DNA of 64,000 nt from Odontesthes bonariensis. Taxonomy: Eukaryota > Chordata > Actinopteri > Atheriniformes > Atherinopsidae. How positions within the stretch are numbered: position 1 is the first letter of the stretch; every line of letters begins with the position of its first letter. The DNA is taken from positions 19,219,657 through 19,283,656 of the forward strand of contig NC_134525.1 in NCBI RefSeq assembly GCF_027942865.1, read 5' to 3'. The notes under the pieces were generated by a model. The model saw only the letters and a program-made list of their open reading frames with translations. It was not told where the DNA came from and did not search any database. Both the position numbers and the translations under genes were made by a program. Shown in pieces: positions 30,971 through 50,435 of the stretch.

Positions 30971-33900
30971 CTTTGACTACTGACACAGAGGGGGAGGAAC
31001 AGAGGGGCTGCTAAATAAGTATAATAGACTGCCAGACAATATTAGATGCCTCTCATGGTCTCTCATCTGGGCATCAGATAACTTATCCTTCTTTGCTAAA
31101 TGATGCAGCAAAGTGTTAACCAACTTACTGCAGCTATCCATCTGTCTAATGCAGAAGAGTCTGAGACACTACACCCAGAGTAAGATTACATGTGGCCAAT
31201 ACTTTGTCTGCACTGTATTGCATCACATATCGTGATATTCATAAGATTCTGTGATCATTTTAACATTTCACACTAAAATTGCCCACGTGTCTTTTCTCAC
31301 ATTCTTGTGTCCCAGTACCATTGACTAATGAGCTGTTTATCAATAACTGTTGGCGTGTGATTGTGTAAGGCCATCTACTATCCAGGCTGGCATGCCTTTG
31401 GGTGTTTCAGGATGTTGTGTCACTCCATCTGTAATCGCAACTGTATGAAGACGATCAATGAAATTACAAACCAAATCATTTAACTTTAGCAAGTGACTCG
31501 TACCTGCTGTCAGGGTTTCAAGTAGAGCTCAGGCAGGATGAGGACCCAAATGCATGACAACAGTAAAAGTTCAGATTATTTAATAAACAAAAAGGTGTCC
31601 ACAGGGGTAACTAAAAGTCACAGTGATGCTGGAAAAACTGATTGGCAAAGAAACAAACACTGCACGGTGGCAGGAAAAAAACAAAAACAAAAAAAACACA
31701 AAAGAAACAAGCAATAAACACAAAGTAACAAGTAAACTTACGCAAAACAAAGTACAGATTACGAAGAAAAACAGAGGCTGAGAGAGAATGCTGGACACAC
31801 CGGGAACAGAGGTAAAGAATGGATAAAAAAAAATAAAGGGGAGATACTGAACACAGAGACACAGGTGAGATAAATGAGCATTATTTAGGGAGGAAGACAT
31901 ACAGAGACAGAGAAGGAGGAAACAAGAAACAGAACGAGACGCCACAATAAAACAGGAAACAGAACACACAGGGACACAGACATGACACCTGCATCCTCAA
32001 GATATCATCCAGAAGCTCAGATTTCCCCTTATGGACACCTACCAGCTGTGATCACAGCACCTTCTTGTTTTCGTAGTTCTGTTATCACTGAATTTGCTCC
32101 CCTCTATGATTCTGGACAGGGCAGATCCTGGACGAGCCCCCAGACTTTGGTAGATGATACCACTGCAGCAAAGTACTGTATTCGGTATTTCGCAGACGTG
32201 TCTGAGGTGCAACTAAGGGAAATACAACTCATATGAGCATTTCCTCAGCAGGGCAGACCTCATCTTCAAGTCTTTCATTTCAGATGCTTTAAAGTCCTCA
32301 CGAAGAGGAAGAAAAGGAGCAGATGAGTGCTGCGTCTTCAGACACGGGCCTTTGCATGATGTGAGATCAAAATCAAAACTCAATACAACTGTAGATAACA
32401 GGAAAACGCTTCACTGAAACACTTTCACCACTTCCTGGTTGGGTTTAGGCAATAACATCACATGATTATGGTAAGAAAACCAATCATGGGTGGGGATAAA
32501 AACATTCTTTTTGCAATGCAATAGTACCATCACGGACAATGTATTTATCCTTCACATGCAGTTGAAGCAACACATTCTTTTAACGTGATTATTGGCCGTG
32601 TCTGCGTGCCCGAATAAACGCCACATGGGCAGGAAGGTCCTACTTGAGGCAACAGGGCACGCAAGTACTCCCATGACAAAATTTCCACTTTTGTGCTGCT
32701 TGCATTCGTCATGTATCTTCACAATATATATGAAAAATAGAATAACATGAGCATAATTTTCATTTCTGTGGAAATTATTGAGCCCTGAAGATCAGAGAAA
32801 GTTGTGCTTCAGCTGGTCACCAAAACAGAGAAGCTATCACATTTTTTTGGGGTATATCACATGTGCATGTGAGTCTCTGTTGGAGCGACCCTCCCCGCTA
32901 ACAGACTGTTTCATCTAAGATACAGAGATCTGTTAACTTTTTTAGGGTCCTTATGTAAGGTTTCCCTTTTGGTTTTGGCCTGAGTTGCAGCTGCTCAACA
33001 CCCACTGCTTTCAATAATGTCTACTATTACCCCTTTAATGCAAAAATGTTATCATAGCAGGGGTTTGGAGCTGAAGAAAACAAGTTTATTCATTTTTATG
33101 CTGTAGTGCTATGAAAGCATCATATCATGCCATCTATTTTCTGTTCATGTTCACGAAATGGAATAAACAGTCTATCGGTACTTATCGGTACCCAGTTGTA
33201 GTCACATTTGCTTATTGCTCTTCGAGGAGTTTGTTTCATAACAGACTGAATTGTGAAGTGAAAGTAAAGCTTACAGTGCATCATTTTAAGCACTTAGAAA
33301 TTTGTTTCAGTTTCTTTAATACTTCAAAAACTATATAGTATATTTAGTAAAAAAAATTGATTAATGTTCTTAACCATTCTCACTGTACAGTGTTCACATC
33401 CCTCCAGTCCTTTTGACACGAGTGCCAAGGGACTGCAGATGCCAAAGGAAGGCTCAATTACATTGGAAACAATGTCCTACTCTGTGGCAGCAGAAAACTG
33501 AGATGGTTGTTTTCCACACCAGAACAACTAACTGCTCTGCTCTCCCGCTTCAAAGGAGCCATGTCAGCTTCTACCATAATGAGTTTCATAGTAGCTTAAC
33601 TGAAATGACAACAAATGGTATATTTGTAACACCCAATTGTCTCCATTATAATACGGGGTTGATTACAGGAATTTTTATAGGAAATCATCATTGGAATTTC
33701 AGTGCCTTTCTCTTCAGCCGAGGCTTCTAAGAAGTATAGCTTCAGCTACTTTTCGGGTAATGAAACTGAAATCCGTGCTTACGAGTCGGTTTTAACATCA
33801 CAAGGACTTACCATGTGTGCTCTGTCCAGTATAATAAGCTCATGTAGTTTTCATGAGCGAAGAACTAGAGATTTTTGACACTCAAGGTTCACCAGCACCG

Positions 33901-34972
33901 ATTTGTGACTTTCAACCGATTCAATTTTGCTCAGAGAAAAAAAAAAAAGAGAAAAAGTCTGGTTAAGGCCAGGTTGCGTTTGCAGATGTGAAACTTTGAT
34001 GAACTCCCCTGCTCACTCACATCCTCCCTTAAAGGAGCAGGTACCTTTTCCATCCTGACACCTGGTACATCGCACTCCTTTTCTAGGAGATCGATTTGCT
34101 TCAGGCTCTCTTTGGACAGAAGGGCCAGAGGGGAGGCGCTTTACACTCTGAATCTAGATTGTTGCATCATGCAGGAAACCAAACTCATTCACTTGACTAG
34201 AAAAACGGAAGGGCACAATTTCAACTGTACTTTCAATGACCCTATTATGAACAACCTAGTATCACATTCGGTGGGCCACAAATATCTTGATATGGACTCT
34301 CTGCTGTTTCTTGTGTGCATAATTACATTATTCTATTTGGTATAGAGACACAGTAATGTGGCCACTTGATTAAACACAAATTTACTTAGAAATGCATCAC
34401 ATGAGCAAAGTACTAACTCAATAGGTTAAGATATCGACTCCTGCCTGAATAAGTTACTTGAAAGATACAAGAGCTGCCTTCACAAAAACAAACAGAATCT
34501 CACATTCTGGCTGGGAGTTATGAAGAGAACTCGCAGCATGTCGCAAATATTGGCTGATAAATTTGACTTCAGAGTGAAGTAAATCCTTCATTTGCCCATT
34601 CTTACCTCCAACTGCATACATACTGTATATCGATCACTAACATTGAGTCACATGGCACCATCTAGTGGTTCAAACTCTTCATCAAAAACAGCTGAATGCA
34701 GCTATCTGGAAGTCACCAGAATGTCATGGAGCAAACGGTGTTCACTGAATTAACAGCTTTGTATCTTACACTGACACAGTTTCGTGACATTCCTTATTTT
34801 TGTTTTTATTTTGAGCAGCAGTTTGTTCAACCTTTTAATGGAGGTACAATTTCTTGTGACTCGATAATCTCGTGTACATTTCACCGTTTAGCGGCCGTTT
34901 TTTCTGTCTGTAGCTTAACAAAAATAATAAAACAACAGTTATATTTTGCATGTCCTGTAAGTGTTGGCCGAT
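30971..34972. other. Intergenic spacer between hhatl and gars1
   Basis: No gene is supported. A solo LTR lies at 31508-31987. The remainder is AT-rich with short meaningless open frames. Confidence 0.6.
31508..31987 (-). mobile_element. Solo LTR of an LTR retrotransposon
   Basis: The 480-base unit begins TGTCAGGG and ends ATGACA, giving TG...CA termini with the inverted ends TGTCA/TGACA. It is flanked on both sides by the identical pentamer CCTGC (31503-31507 and 31988-31992), a target-site duplication of the size usual for LTR elements. No gag or pol sequence is present, so the internal part was lost by LTR-LTR recombination. From memory the sequence resembles LTRs of fish Ty3/gypsy-type elements, which suggests minus orientation; the family is not certain. 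Confidence 0.8.
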
Positions 34973-34978
34973 TTTATT
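34973..34978 (-). terminator. Candidate gars1 polyadenylation signal
   Basis: AATAAA on the minus strand, about 345 bases past the gars1 stop. Confidence 0.45.
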
Positions 34979-35321
34979 GACATTTCTTAAATATCTCAAT
35001 TCAATCCACCTGAAAATTGCGACAGGTGGAAGCCTCGTTCCACTGACAACCTGATTAACATTTTCTCCCTTTTATAGCGTATTGACACGGTCATATGTGA
35101 ATGCAATGTTGCTCATCAAAGACGTCCTGTGCGAGCTTTTCCACAACTCTTTGAGATACGATAAATACAAGACATTTTAGTGACTGCAGTGGTGTAGAAC
35201 ACAGGGAGGGCTCGGTGCACCGCTCTGGCTCAGCACAACAGTTGCAGGACTCTTTCCTGGTGGTGCATATGCATCGAGTTTGTGGATTCTTTTATGGAGC
35301 GGCTTGCAGACAGAATTAAAT

Positions 35322-40893
<5,572 letters not shown>

Positions 40894-43800
40894 GGACCGC
40901 CGTAATGCGAGCTCAGGAGAATGATGAAATCGCTCGAAATACGTAAGCGCCGCTTCCGCTCCGGGTGAGCACTTTCGCTAAGTGCCACATGCACTTGGAG
41001 GCATATCAGCACATTCGTCACAGATAAAATCAAGTACAATAAAATTATATGAAATAAAATACGAAATGGCTCTACCTCACTAGTTGTAAATTAAATGGTT
41101 TCTTAAATAAAGTGTACACTCACACAAACAGACACACACATGTAATATTCAGAATATTAACATATTCCGAGTCACTGAGTCTGTTACAAAACTTCAAAAC
41201 TCTGCTTACTCATGTCTGCCTTACAGTATTAATATCCAAATTTTTTGTAATTCCGATAAATAATAACTCGCCACAAAACAGACAAGAATGCTCAGAAACC
41301 TCTGCTATTTCTTCAGTGCATGGCCTCAGTCAGCATAGTTCATTAAGAGAATTTCAGGATAATCAAAGGGACAAAGCTACATTTAATCTGGATGGCCTTA
41401 ATCATGCTCCTAACAACAAACCTCTTCTCCATTCACCTCACAGGAAGGTGGATTTGTATCAAAATGATGACTGTGATAAAGTATGCAAGTGTAAAAAATA
41501 TTGAATGCAAACATCCTCCTCATTTCCCGTATCTGAAGGCTCTGACTGATTTTCTGACTGACTTCTCTGTCATTAAATGTAGGCTACTCCAAAAAGATCT
41601 AGAGTTTGTTGAATATTCCCTCCAACACAGATGAGGAGCAACAGATGAAACGTTTTCGCTTGGATCCCCTCTATTCCTGTCTTGCTGCAAACAGTGATAA
41701 TGCAGACAATCAGATCAACAGACGTATCAGATGGCAGGTAAACCCTCACATTGCCGAATCCACTACAATAATCTATCCTGTGGTATCTTCTCTGTCTGAC
41801 TCCTTCGGCAGAGCAGGGTTTTTGTAACGAAAAGCAGTCGATCATTTGTCCCACAAGATAAATCCCAGGAACTTCATGTGTCCTCAGGGCTCAAATCTAA
41901 TCATCTCAGCCTTATTAAAACCTGTCTTGATTCTGCAGAGGAATGACAAGATGTGACCTTTATGGTTGCAATTATTTTAATAAAGCACACTGTTAGAAAA
42001 TGTTCTGGATATTTGACTGATACTGGCTGACTTGTTAAGTCTTTTTTTCTGCTTTTCCTGCTCTACTTTAGTCCCACTGCTAAAAAATCTGACATTTTTT
42101 CACTTTGTTTACATGTTCGTATGGTATTCTTAGCAGCCATCAACACTGTGGCTGGGGATTTCTGCTTTGATTGTGCAGAGCACTGTCTTTAGCCTCAGAG
42201 AGACAAAGTCAGAATGTTCTACGTGGACTATTTAGAGGAACCAGCACCAACCAATCCAGACCACTTGCGGCATGGGGCTCTGGCAAGAAGTTAACGCAAG
42301 CAAGATGGAGATGCAAGTTGGTGTGTTTTCCTCTGGTTGCTAAAATGGCAGCTGTGACAAGACTGTGATAGTGTGACATCAGATTCTGTAAGCCTTCACG
42401 TCTTCATTTTTCAGAAAGCTGTTTCACAAATTTGACCTATGAAACAGCTTGGTTTTGCCACTAAATTTATAAAGTGTTACGCTGTTCCTATCATTTATCT
42501 GAGAGGCACCATGAATATGAGCAGGCATGTCCGAGAAATCCATTTATTTTCCTGAGTTGTCTCTTAAGGTTCCGGGTGCACGTAGGCCTCCGTTGGCTGA
42601 GGCTCCCTGCTGCTTCCCCTGAAAGAGACGGCTCTTCCCCCACTCCCTAATTTTTTTCTATTTTTAAGTATTCAACAGTAGTTTTTATGAACATCTCATT
42701 CTAGGTGTTACTGAATAAAATATCCAGGATTTGCGCCATGTTACATAATCTGTCCAAATGGATCCACAGCACTATCGCATCTCTGTAAAGGCAAATTATC
42801 AGTAGTTTAGATTATACCCACAAGGTGGCACCAGAGATAAACAAACTGTTGCTTTTGTTTACAATTAGGCAAATTCCTCAACAACAGATGTCTTGGTACA
42901 GTTCAGCTACATTTTGCACAAAAAGTTATCAAAGGGGTATTTTTTATTTTAATCTTGAGCATAAAACAGTTCAGCATAAGGAAACAAGAAAACCAGCAGT
43001 TGTGGTATGATCGATCACACCAAGCACATGTTATACATACTAGTTTAATAACAGCAAGCCGAATCCTTAACATTGTAGGATGCAGCTAGCAGAAACGTGC
43101 CTTTAAACCAGCCTTATTGTGTCATTGTTTGAATTCAGACTTCTCCAGTGGCTTGACAGCTGCCTGTGCAGAGAGAGATTATGATGTGATTCCAGTTCCT
43201 CACAGATGTACACCCACATTCATGAAACATTCATGGACCCCACCGTCTGACAGCAGCACATCAGATATATCAGACAACAGTGAGAGAGATCATTGGTATC
43301 TTATCGCAGTTGACGTCAAGACCAGATCTATTCTAATTATCTATCAACAGCAACGATAATGGAGGGCTGCACTGCTCTGAGATTTCCTCAGAATCAGAGA
43401 GAGAAATGTCAGAACAACAGAGTCTGATGGCCATGATCGGTCAATCGTGTGCAAAAATAGAGCCACCTCTCTGACCCTCACCATTCTCACGACAAAGTGT
43501 CCCTTGCAGTTGGGATTTGTCACTTGTTGCCCTGCTTCACTCAGCCTAAACAATCCCACAGAAAGCATTGAGACTGGACCCCCGCTCCCTCTGAACTGTC
43601 TGCTGTTGGCTGACGTTTCATGGTTGTCAGGTGTGTGAATGTTTTAAATGTATATGGAACATTCCAGTAAATTAGCATTAATGATGAAAGCTCGGGGATC
43701 GTGGCAGTTCCCCACATGAGCTGAATTACTTTTTTATAATGAGTTTATCTATGTGTTTTTCTCAGTGACAACGTAAGCTACAGGCTGTCCTTATTCACTT

Positions 43801-46640
43801 AAATTCTATAGATTTTCTTTCAGTATTCCTCTCCCCCAGTTTTTCTAGTTCTAGCCTATATTGTAGACTGGCATCGGTTTGTGTTGGAACTTCTCAACAT
43901 GAGTTTTATTTTGTCAGGTTGTTGTTTTTCATCGGGTGTGTACAATGGTTTACTGCCCCGTTTGTTTTTAGTTCCTCAATGGAAAATAATTAGTTTTAGC
44001 CACTAAAGGGCACTGGAAACAAGATGTGAGCACAAAATTGACATACTATCACGTTTTTAAAACTATTTGGTGCATATGTATGTACATACTTGGTCTTTAC
44101 CGGCTAGTAATAGTTTTGGTAGTGGAAGTTATTTTTATGATCATAATAGATGTTACAAGAAGCGGGAGACTGGCGATAAACTGGCACTCCAGAAATGTTC
44201 ATTCAGAGATTCACTGTGATCCATGATAAAAATATTTTCAATTGTTTTTTAATCTTATTTTCTGTAAATATGGGCATTTCCTTTTTTTTCATCTCCATTT
44301 TTGCTTTCTTTCGGTGTCTTAATTGACTGATAAAGTATCAACACATGGTCAAAGGCAGGCTCTGTGTCATCCGATTTCAAGTGGCTGCACAGTCTTGATA
44401 AATACAGTAACCTGACTCAGATTGTCAGGTGCTGAGAGGAGATTGTGAAAAGTGTCCATGAGACCTGTACTGCATTGTCAGTTAAACACACCTTAGTGTA
44501 GGCAGTAGGGCATAGGCACTGACCCCCTTTGAGAGCATCATGTCAGCGAGGAGATTACATACTAATTATGAGCAGCATCAGTAGATGACAGTCTGCACTT
44601 ACTGCTGTTTCCCTCCTGTCCATATGCCATCAGACGCCTGGTTCTCAGGTGGGGTCCTTTATGATCGTGTGGGCCGAGGCTCCATTAGGGGTGACGCTTG
44701 AATGCGTCACCGCTGGCAGTGGACCACAAAACCACTTTATCTCCCCTGTTGTTACTCTATGGTCCACTGAGGCTGAAGCAACACAAATCATCTTTGTTTT
44801 GCAGTGCCAGGGCAGTTTACAGTCTTCCACTCACAGGTGAATGTCAGTTCAAGGAACAGATACGAAGAAATACATTAAAGGGGCAAATGACTGACCTATC
44901 ATACAACCCTGTTTCCAGAAATGTTGAAACGCTTCAAAGTGCAACGATTTTACAGCTATCTAAATTTAGTGTATTTAGTCAACAACAATGAAAACACATG
45001 AGTCTTTATTGGAGTTTCCTCGATTGGCTCTGACCTCTTCTAAAAACCTGATCTGTGAAGGCAGTTCATCAGTTAATCCACAAAGGCAAGTTGAAGTCAA
45101 ATGTGCAATTAAGAAAAATATGTGCAAATTAGATCCATAATGAAATGAGTTGAAGTGGACATGATTTCCAAAAGAATGTCCAAAACATTGGTCCAGAGAA
45201 GAGGGACTATCACAGCTCAAAAGCAAGCATCTGTGATGAGATGGCTGTGCATCAGTGCACACAGCAGGGATCCCTTCATGTACACAGGATTTGGAGCAAC
45301 GTGCCGCCACCAGGATAACATCTTCTTCAGCGAAGGTTTTGTTTATACCAGCAAGATTAGGCCAAACCGCATTATGGCTCCGTGGTGAAAGAGTCCTTGT
45401 GCTAAACTGGCCTGTGTTGAGCCAATACCTGTCACCCACTGGAAATATTTGGCACATTGTGAACTAAAAATACAACAAAGCAGGCCTTAAACCGTTGAGC
45501 AGCTGGAAATCTAAAATGAAAAAAAAATGGGAAAACACCTCAGATAAAAAAAGAGGCGATACAATACAGTCAAAAAGGCGCACCTGTCCCCCCTACCCCC
45601 TTTGTCTTTAAATGTGCTGCGAGCATGAAATTCAAATTGAGCATTCATTTTTCAAAAGTCAGTGTGGTCTGACTATTTCAACATTTAACACGTTGCCTTT
45701 GCTCTGTTTTCACGTAAGCTTGAATGCTTTGCTCGCCATTTCATAAAGTTTTATCCACATCCCGTTCATACATTCAGGACAGTTTTTATGTGAAATTGTA
45801 TATTGTGAGGATTGATTTGTCCTTTAAAAAGAAAACCATCACGTCAGAGTGCATGCTTGTAAGCCTTTGTTACAAACTTCAGCACTACACATTTACACAG
45901 AAGAAATGGTGTTCCAAAAACATGTCCGGGGTGGATGTAGATAAATATATACAATCACATTAGTCGCTAAATGTAAAGTAGAAGTGCTTTTAAACACAAT
46001 GCAACATTCAGTTAACTTAATACAAGGTGCAGTAAAATATATAAATCAACAACAGCAATCAAAAGCAGGAAGGTTGCTTCAAGCATCAAGGAGAACATGT
46101 CTCCAAGTTCTTCTGTGGATTTATGTCCATTTTCTCTCCATGTATTCCCCGTCATGACACTTGCACACCCCAGTCTTTGTGGGGGCCACGCCATCTGTTG
46201 CAGCAGGACTGTGACTCTGGGCTTGTCATGCTGCTGATGGTGCGATAAGAATCTGAAAGCTTTTTACCTAAACATACTGTGTGTGACACTTTCCAAAACG
46301 GCTCCCTCCGTTAAGAGTTTCTTAACGATTAGAAAATGTAGATTAGAGGCCGAGGACAGATTTTGAAAGAATTTGGCGGGACTGTCATGATCATTTAATG
46401 CTTTAATTTTTCTTTCAGAAAATGTGGGATTTACATTCTCTTGTTACATAAACACTATAAAGGGGAAAAAGGGAGGATTGAAAGGGATTGAAATAACAAG
46501 CTTTGGCATTTCCCTAAGAATGCAATTCCAAGCAGTACTAAAGAGGGTTTAGGCAATCATTTGAACCCAAGTTATGGCAGTGAAATCTATTCAGAAAATA
46601 TTAAATCTGTGGACTTTTTTTTTTTTTTTTTTTGTAGTAG
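40894..46640. other. Intergenic spacer upstream of gars1
   Basis: The first 80 bases are GC-richer and probably belong to the gars1 promoter. The rest is AT-rich without a supported gene, apart from a decayed transposon at about 44903-45520. Open frames such as 41112-41504 (+) show no domain. Confidence 0.55.
44903..45520 (+). mobile_element. Decayed Tc1/mariner-like transposon
   Basis: The left part (ACAACCCTGTTTCCAGAAAT) matches the start of a common teleost DNA transposon. On the + strand, broken transposase pieces remain: ASVMRWLCISAHSR and GFVYTSKIRPN (45155-45388), then LNWPVLSQYLSPTGNIWHI in another frame (45402-45458). The last echoes the WPxxSPDLxPIENxW hallmark of Tc1/mariner catalytic domains. 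The frames are interrupted and the middle is shortened, so the element is dead. Confidence 0.75.
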
Positions 46641-46649
46641 GATTTTAAT

Positions 46650-47344
46650 CGCTCATTAATTTCCCGGACAATGTTCGAAATAATCCGAAAACATACACTC
46701 TGGAGACGTTCAAAAACAATTCACAAACCCCTTGATAATGTCCCGAGCCTGAAAGCCGTAGTGTTTCCCCTCCGCAGATTTCAGAACATAAAAAAAGCAG
46801 AGACAAAACGAAGCGGTGGGCGGACTGAGAGGTCGTTTTTCAGCGCGGACTGTGAAAGGATAATAACAACGTTGAGGGCGCGTCGCTGTAGTGCGCCTGC
46901 ATTCCTGTGGCAGGAGGACGGTCGCCATCTCAGGGTAAACACTGGAACCGTATCACGCAGTTGATATTGTAGTGTGTGGACTGAAGCCGGAGCGTACAGT
47001 GGCAGCAGCAGAAGGCGGGGGCTGTGCTGCCTGCAGCATGCCACAGCGGACACACACGGCTTCAGCGCAGGACCGACGCTTTGTTTGCCTCCCGCACATC
47101 GGACTGTCACTTCTGTTCTCCACTCTGGCCGCATCTCCCCACTGACATTTCATTTTTTGTTTTGTTTTGTTTGTTTTTTTAGCTCCTCCGCTGCACGGGA
47201 CTGCCTGGTCCGAGTAAAATGGGATTTTAATGGTGCACGCAGCGGACGCTGCAGAATGTGCACAGCCAGGGGACTGTAGCGCGCTTGGTAATGTTCACCA
47301 AGGAATAAAGCGGTGTAGCCGAAGGTGCGTAACATCTCGTTTCC
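46650..47344 (+). promoter_or_regulatory. CpG-rich promoter and 5' UTR of an unidentified gene
   Basis: This stretch stands out from AT-rich neighbours by its many CpGs (for example GGGCGCGTCGCTG near 46876). An acceptor-like T-rich run ending in AG at about 47181 suggests a spliced leader or alternative first exons. It leads into an ATG exon at 47345 with a clean donor. No TATA box is obvious. Confidence 0.5.
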
Positions 47345-47420
47345 ATGGACAACACGTCCATAATAACACAGGTTGCAAATCCGAAAGAGGAGGAGAGCAT
47401 TTCTTCAGGTCAAGATAAAG
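47345..47420 (+). CDS. First coding exon of an unidentified gene (partial)
   Basis: ATG in good context (CCATGG) opens 25 codons beginning MDNTSIITQ, then a Glu/Ser-rich stretch ending GQDK. A strong donor follows (AAAG then GTAAGG at 47421), leaving phase 1. I do not recognise the protein and could not place a second exon before the window ends, so intron 1 would exceed 16.5 kb. The support is the start context, the donor and the CpG-rich upstream region; function is unknown. A small chance remains that it is non-coding. Confidence 0.45.
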
Positions 47421-47708
47421 GTAAGGTGCACGGAAATGGCAAAAAAACGCACACGATTTATGTTTTAATTGTGACATGCTTGAATTCTGATGTATTTTGG
47501 CGCTTGGTCGCTTAGTGCCGATCTGTGAAATCTGCAGCCCTCTGTGCAGAGAGGATCCTGCAAATGAGAATCGATGGAAATCCTCCATTGTTCAACTGAA
47601 GCAGGGAAAAATAACGACCATATACCTCAACCAGCCTGGGAATATATCTTCTTAAAGCTTGGGCGCTCTGTTACTTTATTATAGCATAATTTTCTTGTCA
47701 AACAATAT

Positions 47709-47716
47709 AATGTATA

Positions 47717-47740
<24 letters not shown>
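47709..47740. repeat. TA microsatellite
   Basis: (TA)n of about 14 units followed by a T run. Confidence 0.9.
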
Positions 47741-47747
<7 letters not shown>

Positions 47748-48992
47748 TTATTACTTAAATCATGTGCGGTAACCACAGCTGTGCAGAGTGAGCAGGGTTT
47801 ACTACAGGGGGCGGGTACTCCACTCCTTTTCCCTCGCTCTGCTCGAGATCCCTGACTGTAGAATACCGCGTACATTACCACAAACAAATGCCACCAGCGA
47901 TCAGGAGAAAACATTCAAACAGTCTGACAAAAGAACATATTGGGCACGTCGCTTTTACGGGGTTGTGGCAGGTGTCTCAGCTGTAGCACACGTGTAAGCT
48001 ATATTTGGTACATATTGTCCATTAAATAATCAAAAGATCATTCTGAAGAAAAAAATGTTGACAGATCTAGCGTCTGGTGTAAGAGATGCTTGAGGATCAG
48101 CATCATCCTCCCCTTTCACGATGAAACAGATGTCGTCGTGTGTCTGACGGTGTTTCCAATGCTCACCTCCAGCTGTGCAAAAAGTGTGTGAAAACAACAG
48201 CCCAACAGCTGCTCTGCAGATTACAGAGGCTGAGCTAAAAAAAAAAACACACACATTTTCTCTTGTGTTGCTTTTTGAGTCGCCACTTCTCCATGTGGCG
48301 ACGACATGGATTACAAATCCCCCCTCCAAAGTCAGGACTTTTCATTAACTTTCAAAGGGCTTCTCATTAGTCCTTGCAGCTTTCTCATACTATTTACCAA
48401 TTTGGTTGCGCTCAGAAATACACACTCCCCGACATTCCTCCATCAGCACCCATCTCGCAGAACCACAGGGTGCTGGGAGGCCAGAGGGACCACAGCTTCC
48501 TGCTTCACCCAGTGCTATGTTGGAGTAAAGGTCACCTTCCTACATCACCCACCTCTGAGCAGCTCTGACACACAGCACGTAAACCACTCTGACTCACTGG
48601 ACCCCCCCCCCGCCAGCACTCATCAAGACAGTCCCTACTTGTTTGCTTTGATGAGCAAAACTTAATTAAACTAAATATTTAATTAATCTAAATATATAAT
48701 TAATGATCAGATGCAAAACATTGATATGCTATACTCCTGTAGAGCCACTTTGATAATTATAGACCAACATAATAAACAGTCATTAAATGCAGAGAGATGT
48801 AAAATCGTCCAGGAAATGAGTTTGAAGCGAAATAAGACTGTTGCGTCTTTCCCTTTTAGCACATCCTAATCTCTTGAGCAGAATTCCCACGCTTTCTTGT
48901 CCGTAGCATCCCGCTCGTAAACAGTAAATCCCAAATGGCATGTGGAATCTGACAATTAATCAGGCAGGATAAAAACCAGGGTCATCACACAC

Positions 48993-48994
<2 letters not shown>

Positions 48995-49048
<54 letters not shown>
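48995..49048. repeat. CA microsatellite
   Basis: Uninterrupted (CA)n of about 26 units, likely polymorphic. Confidence 0.95.
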
Positions 49049-49051
<3 letters not shown>

Positions 49052-50435
49052 CACTAACAGCTGCTGTCACACACGCACAAACACTCAGGATCACCAGGGA
49101 GCTTCCTGAACAGAGTCCCTGCTCTTCACTCCGCAGCTCTGTCAAAGCAGACAGCAAACAGCCCTTGTGCAGCAGAGTTACTTTGTGACCTGCTTGCACT
49201 GAAGCCACAAATGAATACAGACACACACACAGACGTTGAATATTTCAGAGCACAGCCAGGCTATTTTCAGACTCATATCAGTTTCATTCCAAGCAAAGAT
49301 GTTAAAACTCATTAGAGCCAAATTGTTTTTAGACATTTGTTCAGGTGCAGATTTTATCTTTATGCATCATCATCATGTTAGGTGATGTGAGAACCCGTGT
49401 AATTTGGGCCTTTTCTGAGTCAATCCTATTTTTTCACGTCAGTCTTGGGTGCACATTGTCTGATATACATCGCTTTCATCACACTCGGCCTGCTTTTTTG
49501 TATCATAATGTATTTTTTCTCCCCCCGAATAAATCGAAAAATGTTGCGTCAATTTAAGGCAAGAATTTTCAAAGGAGGTTTTTCATCTGAAGCCAAACTA
49601 TGTTTTTCATTTGGCAGCTGCTTATTTTCAGGGTCTGATGCAATGGGATGTAATTACTGGACTAACGACGGGGGAGGGGGGAGTCGCAGGTTGGCCAGCC
49701 AGCCTCGAAGTCTCACTTCGTAAACCGCGCAGGCTTTGCTCTGATAACTTCACAGTACAGGTAGGTGTAGATGGATGAGCCATTTACCTTAATCAGATTA
49801 CGCCAAATCCAAGTTTAGCTCTTCAGTCCTGCGGTGTGAGTGATGATGGGCGCAGAAGTCAAACCATAATCTCACACACACAGTAATGAAGTCAGGGCAA
49901 AGAGGTCCTATCACTGGAACATCTTACTGAATTGACTTTAGCTTGTGTCTGGAAAGTGATTAAGTCTGTCTAGTGTTAAATGAGGATAAATCTGCGTCTC
50001 TGCTGCTTTCACACTGCTGCGTGTGTTTGTTGAATTTACCCTCAAGCTCTTTCAATAACGGTTTGCCTATTTAAAAAATGCTTTCTTTGGGAAAACAACT
50101 GAAACAAATTATGTTTTTGTTATTTCAAGTGTGGTTTTCCTGTCTCAGTCAGAGTAGCTGGCTTTTCCCTGAACAGGCACACTGTGACTCAGGCCCGTCC
50201 TTACTCAAATTGTAGCTCAAAGTGGCAAAAAAGAGAGTTTAAATAAACACTTAACTGTATTCCTCAGCTAATAACCTTCATACTTTTAAAACCCTTATGG
50301 TTTAAGGTACTCCTCCTACCCTGTCACATGAGAGTGAGACTGAATGTGTAATTTTGGAGGAAACAGACATGGAGGAGCAGGAGATGCTAGGATTTATGTA
50401 TGCTATAGGTGTGTTATTCCCTGTAATCATCTTAT

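Noticed and set aside
31580-31969. 129-aa minus-strand open frame rich in Phe, Leu and Ser
   Set aside because: It lies entirely inside the solo LTR, where low-complexity pyrimidine-rich sequence produces it by chance.
48995-49048. Regular repeats suggestive of an array such as CRISPR
   Set aside because: It is a simple CA microsatellite in a vertebrate genome; there are no spacers.
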